From: Methanobacteriota archaeon
GTDB taxonomy: Archaea > Thermoplasmatota > Thermoplasmata > UBA10834
DNA: 11,046 nt
NCBI GenBank assembly: GCA_011391345.1
Contig: JAABQR010000057.1
Coordinates: 1 to 11,046, forward strand
Direction of reading: 5' to 3'
Under the pieces are notes generated by a model, which searched no databases, was not told the origin of the DNA, and saw only the letters and a list, made by a program, of their open reading frames with translations. Positions within the stretch are counted from its first letter, which is position 1, and every line of letters begins with the position of its first letter. Both the position numbers and the translations under genes were made by a program. Shown here piece by piece: positions 6,527 to 11,046 of this stretch.

Positions 6527-7285
6527 TCAATCCGGGCTGCGCCCGATCGCCCTAATCCTGCCCGCGCTCCATCTGACGAGGAATATCTCCTCCCTGCCGA
6601 CGAACGCGTCCACTTTCCCATAGGTCTCCCGCAGCGCCGTCAGCGCGCCCCTGTGTACCTCCTCCGGGACCTCCCACTGTTCGGAGAGCGTGCGCGCCTC
6701 GTAGTTGTCGAGCAGCTTCTGGACGTCGAAGGTCTGTTCGTTCACGGCGAGCCTGACGGTGGAATCCGGGAGCAGCAGCTCGGGCAGGTCGCGTTCGAAA
6801 GGACCCGCGCTCCGCATATCGAAGCCCAGCCGCCTGCAGGATTCGCCGTACATCTTCCTCATCTCCTCGGCGCCGGACGGGTCCTTCTCCGAGATCACGG
6901 AGATGAGGTCCTTCTTCGTCACCCTCCCTATCTCCTTGAGTGCGGTGCGCCACTGCGGGATCAGATGTATCAGGTGCACGCTCAGGGCGTAGTCGAACGC
7001 CAGGTCCCTGAACGGGAGGGCGCACACGTCCGACCTGACGAGGCTTCGGACGCCTTTGGACGACGCCTTCTGCATCATCCGCGTCGACACATCGGCACCG
7101 ACGACATCGAACCCCTTGTTCTGGAGCGGGAGCGCGAACCTTCCGGTGCCCACGCCAGCGTCGAGGACCATCGCTCCCGCGGACATGGTCTTCTCGACGG
7201 CGTCCACGACCCGGGACATGAGCTCGTCGGGTAGCGAGCGCGTCTCATCGAACCTGTCCGCTATCCTGTCGAATGACTTGACCAT
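6527..7285 (-). CDS. Class I SAM-dependent methyltransferase
   Basis: This 252-residue methyltransferase is of the UbiE/type 11 kind. From the chosen start it reads MVKSFDRIADRFDETR, a common entry to this fold. Motif I follows at residues 40-50 (VLDAGVGTGRF), then VVGADVSTRMM (acidic residue after strand 2), SDVCALPFRDLAFDYALSVH (motifs II/III) and a 'LKEIGRV' helix before strand 5. The C-terminal 100 residues are less typical and may form a substrate cap. The substrate cannot be deduced. ATG 7309 would add eight residues (MTYTSGST) and is an alternative; neither start has a strong ribosome binding site. It is the first gene of a minus-strand run with RPA and COG3390, but RPA has its own promoter just after this stop, so a functional link is uncertain. 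Confidence 0.85.
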   Translation of the reverse strand: MVKSFDRIADRFDETRSLPDELMSRVVDAVEKTMSAGAMVLDAGVGTGRFALPLQNKGFDVVGADVSTRMMQKASSKGVRSLVRSDVCALPFRDLAFDYALSVHLIHLIPQWRTALKEIGRVTKKDLISVISEKDPSGAEEMRKMYGESCRRLGFDMRSAGPFERDLPELLLPDSTVRLAVNEQTFDVQKLLDNYEARTLSEQWEVPEEVHRGALTALRETYGKVDAFVGREEIFLVRWSAGRIRAIGRSPD

Positions 7286-7492
7286 GGTGCTTCCGCTCGT
7301 GTACGTCATCCGCGTCCAGGGTAGTTCAAAGAATCGTCCGTACCGGGCGGAGACGCCTCAGGCGACGTCTGCCGGATTGAACTTCTTTCGATTGCACCTG
7401 ACTGACATGCTATGGATGTTCACGGGCTATCGGACGAGTTCTGCAAGTCGGGACGACGTCATCCGACGATTAACAATGAACAAACCACACAC

Positions 7493-7501
7493 GATAAATA
7501 C
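7493..7501 (+). promoter_or_regulatory. TATA-like box of the ACT-cooT-cooC transcript
   Basis: CACACACGATAAATACATAT lies in an AT-rich patch (7470-7505) of the 260-base divergent gap. The best match is GATAAATAC at 7493-7501. Expected transcription start is about 7520-7525, some 22 bases before the ATG at 7546, with the G-run ribosome binding site at 7535-7540 in the leader. The rest of the gap (7286-7490) shows no gene, and no convincing TATA box for the divergent methyltransferase. Confidence 0.5.
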
Positions 7502-7545
7502 ATATCAGCGCAATATGGGCCAGAGGAGGAGCCTGGGGGGTTTTC

Positions 7546-7950
7546 ATGGCAACGGAGTTCGAGCTATCTGTCGCAGGACCTACGAGGAATCTGCTGGATG
7601 CCATCAGTGTCTTGTCGAACCAACTGATCAACCTAGAGACGGTCGCCACGGCCAAGGTCGACGACCGGTTCGTCGTGCGTTTCATCACCGGCAACGATGA
7701 TGAATGCAGGACGGCGTTCATGAAGGCGGACCTGCCTTTCAGAGAGCGGAAGGTCCTCGTTCTGGACGTCTACAACAAGCCTGGCCAGTGGCTCAAGGCT
7801 GCGAGGTGCCTCACCGACGGGGGCGTGGAGCTCGAGGGGAGCTACCTCCTGAGCCAGAAGAACGACAGGCTCAGGTTCGTGTTCGGCGTGAGCGACTACC
7901 CGAAGGCGAAGAAGATCGTCGGGCAGATCACCGACTGTTCCGTTGACTGA
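7546..7950 (+). CDS. Tandem ACT-domain protein heading the CODH cluster
   Basis: This 134-residue protein appears to consist of two ACT-like units. The first covers about 3-66 (FELSVAGPTRNLLDAISVLS ... FVVRFITGNDDECRTAF). The second covers about 69-130 and carries the clearer signature, LVLDVYNKPGQWLKAARCLT followed by DGGVELEGSYLL. The 'NKPG.L' turn is where ACT domains usually bind a small ligand, often an amino acid. No DNA-binding or catalytic domain is present, so it could act as a sensor or an allosteric partner. The start at ATG 7546 has a G6 run five bases upstream and a TATA-like box 45 bases upstream. cooT follows after only 23 bases with no terminator, so co-expression with nickel-insertion genes is likely. 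The link to CO metabolism is an inference from position. Confidence 0.75.
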   Translation: MATEFELSVAGPTRNLLDAISVLSNQLINLETVATAKVDDRFVVRFITGNDDECRTAFMKADLPFRERKVLVLDVYNKPGQWLKAARCLTDGGVELEGSYLLSQKNDRLRFVFGVSDYPKAKKIVGQITDCSVD

Positions 7951-7973
7951 AGCGGTCCCGGAGGCGTTGGCTC

Positions 7974-8171
7974 GTGTGCGAGTCGTCTGTCTACTTGGTC
8001 AAAGGGAATGAGAAGACCATGGTCATGCAGGAGGCTGCCAGGCTCCAGGTTTTCGAGGGGGGCGTGGTGTGCGTCAGCTCGCTGGGTGAGCGGCTCGAGC
8101 TAGCCGATGTCGAGATAGCCGATGCGAACCTGATCAAGCATGAGATTGTCCTGAGGCCGAGGGGTGCGTGA
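7974..8171 (+). CDS. cooT: CooT-family nickel-binding protein
   Basis: This 65-residue protein starts MCESSVYLVKGNEKTMVMQE, the hallmark of CooT. In Rhodospirillum rubrum CooT, a small dimeric nickel-binding protein, the cysteine directly after the initiator methionine is the key nickel ligand; here it is Cys2. The remainder (VVCVSSLGERLELADVEIAD, then LIKHEIVL) matches the beta-rich family pattern, including the conserved LIKH..VL end. The start is a GTG, decided by the Cys2 signature and by GGAGG (7960-7964) nine bases upstream. It overlaps the start of cooC by eight bases. The predicted role is to store or deliver nickel for the C-cluster of the downstream CO dehydrogenase. The gene is small enough to be missed by automatic annotation. 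Confidence 0.88.
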   Translation: MCESSVYLVKGNEKTMVMQEAARLQVFEGGVVCVSSLGERLELADVEIADANLIKHEIVLRPRGA

Positions 8172-8982
8172 GGGGTTGGCCCTGAAGGTGGCGGTCGCCG
8201 GCAAGGGCGGCGTGGGCAAGACGACCATCGCCGGTTCCCTCGCCCGCGTGTGGGCCATGGACGGCCGGAGGGTGCTCGCAGTGGACGCGGACCCAGCGGC
8301 CCACCTGCACTCGGTCCTGGGTATCCCCAGGTCGGAGATGCCAAGGCCCATATCGGCTGAGCTGGACCTCATAGAGGAGAGGACGGGGGCGAAGCCCGGG
8401 ACGGCCCTCGGCCCGTTCTTCCGGCTCAACCCGAGGGTGGAGGACATACCGGACAAGTACTCAGTGGTCGGCCCGGACGGCGTTCGCCTCATGGTCTTGG
8501 GGACGATCAGGGCTGCTGGCTCCGGCTGTTTCTGCCCCGAGAACGCGCTCCTGAGGGGCCTGCTCGAGCATGTGGTCCTCGAGAGGGATGACACCGTCGT
8601 CGTGGACATGGAGGCCGGGCTGGAGCAGTTCGGCCGCTCCACGTGCAGGGGGGTGGACCTCCTGCTGCTGGTGGTCGAGCCCGGGAGCAGGTCCGTCGAC
8701 ACGGCCGGCCGGATGGCCGAGCTGGCGCGGGACATGGGGGTCCCGAGGCTGGCGGTCGTCGCGAACAAGGTCAGGAAGGGTGACCAGGAGCGGGCGCTGG
8801 CATGCCTCCTGGACGGTCGATCCCTCGGGCTTACGTGGTCCTTCCCTTACTCAGAGTCGGTCGCGTCCGCGGACCTGGAGGGCCGGTCGCCCTTCGACGC
8901 GGCTGGCAGGGACGAATGGGTCGCAAGCGTCAGACAGCTCTCGAACGTGGTTTCAAGATTGGCGGAGGATGGGGGTTCCTGA
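8164..8982 (+). CDS. cooC: CooC-type nickel-insertion ATPase for CO dehydrogenase
   Basis: This 272-residue member of the MinD/Mrp-like P-loop ATPases matures the nickel C-cluster of CO dehydrogenase. It has a deviant Walker A motif, AGKGGVGKTT (residues 12-21), with the signature lysine; the VDADPAAHLHSVLG switch (40-53); a CxC pair in GCFCPENALLR (C122, C124) that matches the inter-subunit metal site of CooC; the VVVDMEAGLEQFGR block (145-158); and the NKV base-recognition motif (201-203). Length is normal. The start is uncertain: GTG 8164 has GAGG seven bases upstream and overlaps cooT, while TTG 8176 would start closer to the P-loop (MALKVAVAGKGG). It lies between cooT and cooS, as expected for a Ni-CODH maturation set. 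Confidence 0.93.
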   Translation: MREGLALKVAVAGKGGVGKTTIAGSLARVWAMDGRRVLAVDADPAAHLHSVLGIPRSEMPRPISAELDLIEERTGAKPGTALGPFFRLNPRVEDIPDKYSVVGPDGVRLMVLGTIRAAGSGCFCPENALLRGLLEHVVLERDDTVVVDMEAGLEQFGRSTCRGVDLLLLVVEPGSRSVDTAGRMAELARDMGVPRLAVVANKVRKGDQERALACLLDGRSLGLTWSFPYSESVASADLEGRSPFDAAGRDEWVASVRQLSNVVSRLAEDGGS

Positions 8983-9319
8983 TGCGCCTCCGCCCGAATC
9001 GGCAGGAGCCGTACACGTCCGGCAAAGAAAACGTATTAGTAGCATCATCTGTATTCGTCAGATGCCGACCGGAAAGCGGAAGGAAACATCGAGCCAGACA
9101 TAGGCATGCTTGGGGTGGATTGAGACGGGAGGAACAGGGGGGCGCCAAGGCCGGCCGATGCCAGGAAGAGGCGGCGCCACGGGCGACCCGGTTCGGGGAC
9201 GCGGCAGCGCAGGAAGCGCTCGAATTCCGTACGAACGTCCATGAGATTCTGACCACGTGACGTCAGGTTCCCGCACTCAATCCCTCGGGGCGGCCGAGAG
9301 CACATGGAGGGAGGCCCCG
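8983..9319. other. 337-base gap between cooC and cooS with a possible promoter and leader
   Basis: No conserved gene was recognised here. From left to right it holds an A-rich stretch AAAGAAAAC followed by GTATTAGT (9033-9040), a plausible BRE/TATA; a 13-codon open frame (ATG 9062 to TAG 9103) at about the spacing expected of a leaderless start from that box; a GC-rich stretch with no clear coding signal; overlapping palindromes CACGTG and TGACGTCA (9254-9265); a small inverted repeat CTCGG/CCGAG (9285-9298); and the GGAGGGAGG ribosome binding site of cooS (9306-9314). A long frame crosses the region (8802-9260) but mostly overlaps cooC out of frame and is not supported. Confidence 0.45.
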
Positions 9320-11046
9320 GTGGGGGAAGCGACGGAGGAGAAGGAGGCCAAGCCAGGCGAGGGCGCCAAGGCTGGCGGCAAGTGGGTGTGCGAGTGCTGG
9401 GACCAGAGCTGCCAGAGCATGTTCTCCAACCTCCATGGCGAGGGCGTCACGACCATCATGGACAGGTCGGCGGCGCAGGGCGCGCAGTGCAAGTTCGGCT
9501 CCCTGGGCCTATGCTGCAGGATATGCCTGCAGGGGCCGTGCAGGATCAACCCCATGGGGAAGGAGCCCACGACAGGCATCTGCGGCGCGCGGGACTACAC
9601 TATCGTCGCGAGGTACATAGACCGCATGATCGCCGGCGGGACGGCCTCGCACTCAGCGCACGGGAAGGAGATCGCCCATGTGCTGTTGGGCGTTGCCGAG
9701 GGTAAGATCAAGGATTACAAGGTCACGGACGCGGCGAAGCTGGAGTCGGTCGCGAAGAAGCTCGGCATCCCGTATCAGGGCAAGGCTGCGAACGTGCTCG
9801 CGGGCGAGGTCGCACGAGCGGCGATGGAGGACTACTCCCGGTACGACGGCCAGCCCCTGAGCTTCCTGAGGTCGACAGTGACCAAGGGCAGGATGAAGAC
9901 CTGGGACTTCAACGGCGTCGTCCCCTCCAACATCGAGACCGCCATCACGAATGTCATCCACAGGACCGCCATGGGCGTGGACGCTGACCCGGTCCCGATC
10001 CTGTTCGGCGGCATCCAGTGCGCCCTATCGGACTACACGGGCGCGCAGATATCCTCCGACCTGAGCGATGTGCTGTTCGGGACGCCCAAGCTCGTCCTGA
10101 GCGAGGTCAACCTTGCCGTCCTGGACGAGAAGAGCGTCAACGTCGCGGTCCACGGTCACAACCCGCTCCTGAGCGACCTGATGGTCGATGTCGCCCGGGA
10201 GATGACCGATGTGGCGAAGAAGGCGGGGGCCGAGCGGTTCAACATCGTCGGCGTCTGCTGCACGGGCAACGAGATACTGATGCGCAAGGGGATTCCCATC
10301 GCGTCGAACGTGCTCGCGCAGGAGCTGGTCCTCATGAGCGGGCTCGTGGACGCGATGGTCCTGGACTACCAGTGCTTCCTGCCCTCGCTGGTCACCCTGT
10401 CCAAGTGCGTCCACACGAGGATGATCTCGACCGAGGAGGTCGCGAGGCTCGTGGGCGACACGCACATCGAGGTCGTGCCCGAGAGGGCCAAGGAGGCCGC
10501 GAAGGAGATCCTGACCATGGCCGCGGACGCGTATAAGCGTCGCGGGAAGGTCACGAAGCTCCCTGATGTGAAGCCGAGGAGGACCGTCGCGGGCTTCAGC
10601 GTCGAGCAGATGAGACACCTGTTCGCCGCGAAGAACCCGGATGACCCGTTCCAGTACCTCGTGGACAACATCCAGAGCGGCAACGTCCGCGGGGTCGCGC
10701 TGTTCGCGGGCTGCAAGAGCATGCGCACGAAGGACAACGAGGACGTCCTGATCATCGCGCGCGAGCTCCTCAAGAAGGACGTGCTGGTGCTCACGACGGG
10801 ATGCAACGCCATCGAGCTGGCCAGGGCGGGGTACATGGACCGCGCGATGGTCAAGGAGCTCGCGGGCGAAGGGCTCCAGTCGTTCCTGTCGGACCTGTCG
10901 AAGGCCGCGAGCGTGAAGGATGGCCTTCCGTGCGTGTGGCACATAGGCTCGTGCGTGGACAACCCCAGGTTCGCGAACCTCGCGACCGAGGTGGCCAACA
11001 GGCTCGGGGCGGACATCGACAAGATACCGTTCGTCGCGGCTGCGCC
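9320..11046 (+). CDS. cooS: Ni-dependent CO dehydrogenase catalytic subunit CooS (3' end cut by window)
   Basis: CooS oxidises CO to CO2 (or the reverse) at a Ni-Fe-S C-cluster; 575 codons are visible of a family usually about 630-640 long. D-cluster cysteines are C57 and C65, and B-cluster cysteines C66, C69, C74 and C88 (CCRICLQGPCR ... GICGA). C-cluster ligands are H280 (VHGHNP), C314 (GVCCTGNE), C352 (YQCFLPS), C465 (FAGCKS), C495 (TTGCNA) and C545 (HIGSC). The spacings between these C-cluster residues equal those of the Carboxydothermus hydrogenoformans CODH-II ligands as I recall them (H261, C295, C333, C446, C476, C526). The start is GTG 9320, with GGAGGGAGG (9306-9314) five bases upstream; GTG 9257 in frame is less likely. 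The N-terminus has a charged Gly/Lys/Glu extension and three extra cysteines (C24, C26, C31). The catalytic lysine near the C-terminus is beyond the edge. Whether an acetyl-CoA synthase, ferredoxin or hydrogenase gene follows cannot be seen. Confidence 0.96.
   Translation, partial: MGEATEEKEAKPGEGAKAGGKWVCECWDQSCQSMFSNLHGEGVTTIMDRSAAQGAQCKFGSLGLCCRICLQGPCRINPMGKEPTTGICGARDYTIVARYIDRMIAGGTASHSAHGKEIAHVLLGVAEGKIKDYKVTDAAKLESVAKKLGIPYQGKAANVLAGEVARAAMEDYSRYDGQPLSFLRSTVTKGRMKTWDFNGVVPSNIETAITNVIHRTAMGVDADPVPILFGGIQCALSDYTGAQISSDLSDVLFGTPKLVLSEVNLAVLDEKSVNVAVHGHNPLLSDLMVDVAREMTDVAKKAGAERFNIVGVCCTGNEILMRKGIPIASNVLAQELVLMSGLVDAMVLDYQCFLPSLVTLSKCVHTRMISTEEVARLVGDTHIEVVPERAKEAAKEILTMAADAYKRRGKVTKLPDVKPRRTVAGFSVEQMRHLFAAKNPDDPFQYLVDNIQSGNVRGVALFAGCKSMRTKDNEDVLIIARELLKKDVLVLTTGCNAIELARAGYMDRAMVKELAGEGLQSFLSDLSKAASVKDGLPCVWHIGSCVDNPRFANLATEVANRLGADIDKIPFVAAA

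Noticed and set aside
8802..9260. Open frame running from inside cooC into the cooC-cooS gap
   Set aside because: Its first half overlaps cooC out of frame and the rest shows no conserved pattern; no ribosome binding site was found for an internal start.
10025..10942. 305-codon minus-strand frame opposite cooS
   Set aside because: Antisense shadow of a gene whose metal ligands are all in place on the plus strand.

Overview
The window looks like a chromosomal segment of a GC-rich (visually about 60-65%) euryarchaeon, perhaps of the Thermoplasmata or a related lineage. The archaeal assignment is firm: it carries RNA polymerase subunit K (RpoK), an archaeal-type ribosomal protein S2, a Memo-family protein next to S2, a euryarchaeal RPA with its COG3390 partner, TATA-box promoters instead of bacterial -35/-10 boxes, and heavy use of AGG for arginine. 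The lineage is only a guess from gene content.

Layout. (1) 1-425, minus strand: the N-terminal part of an IS605 OrfB/TnpB-like protein that runs off the left edge. (2) 426-2350, plus strand: a TATA promoter followed by rpoK, rpsB and a Memo/AmrB-family gene. This is the tail of a well-known archaeal ribosomal/RNA polymerase cluster, here without the enolase gene that often sits between rpoK and rpsB. (3) 2371-4118, plus strand: three small membrane proteins, namely a DUF2085-type protein and two tandem paralogues that each join an N-terminal CxxC...CPYCG zinc ribbon to several membrane segments. (4) 7285-4168, minus strand: a SAM-dependent methyltransferase, then RPA (three OB folds and a zinc finger) and its COG3390 OB/winged-helix partner. 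The last two overlap by ATGA and have their own TATA box. (5) 7546 to the right edge, plus strand: an ACT-domain protein, CooT, CooC and a Ni-CO dehydrogenase catalytic subunit (CooS) cut off by the window end.

How they work together. CooT (nickel binding) and CooC (a deviant Walker A ATPase with a CxC metal site) are known nickel-loading factors for the C-cluster of CooS. In the visible 575 codons, CooS keeps all six C-cluster ligands and the complete B- and D-cluster cysteines at the spacing of the characterised Carboxydothermus enzyme, so an active CO dehydrogenase is predicted. The two-ACT-domain protein at the head of the cluster has no assigned role and is a candidate ligand sensor. RPA and COG3390 form the single-stranded DNA-binding module.

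No CRISPR array, rRNA, tRNA or complete insertion sequence was recognised. The points most worth following are the ACT-headed CODH cluster, the cysteine-rich N-terminus and altered histidine channel of CooS, the 337-base gap before cooS, the enolase-less rpoK-rpsB junction next to a TnpB-like gene, and the duplicated zinc-ribbon membrane proteins.
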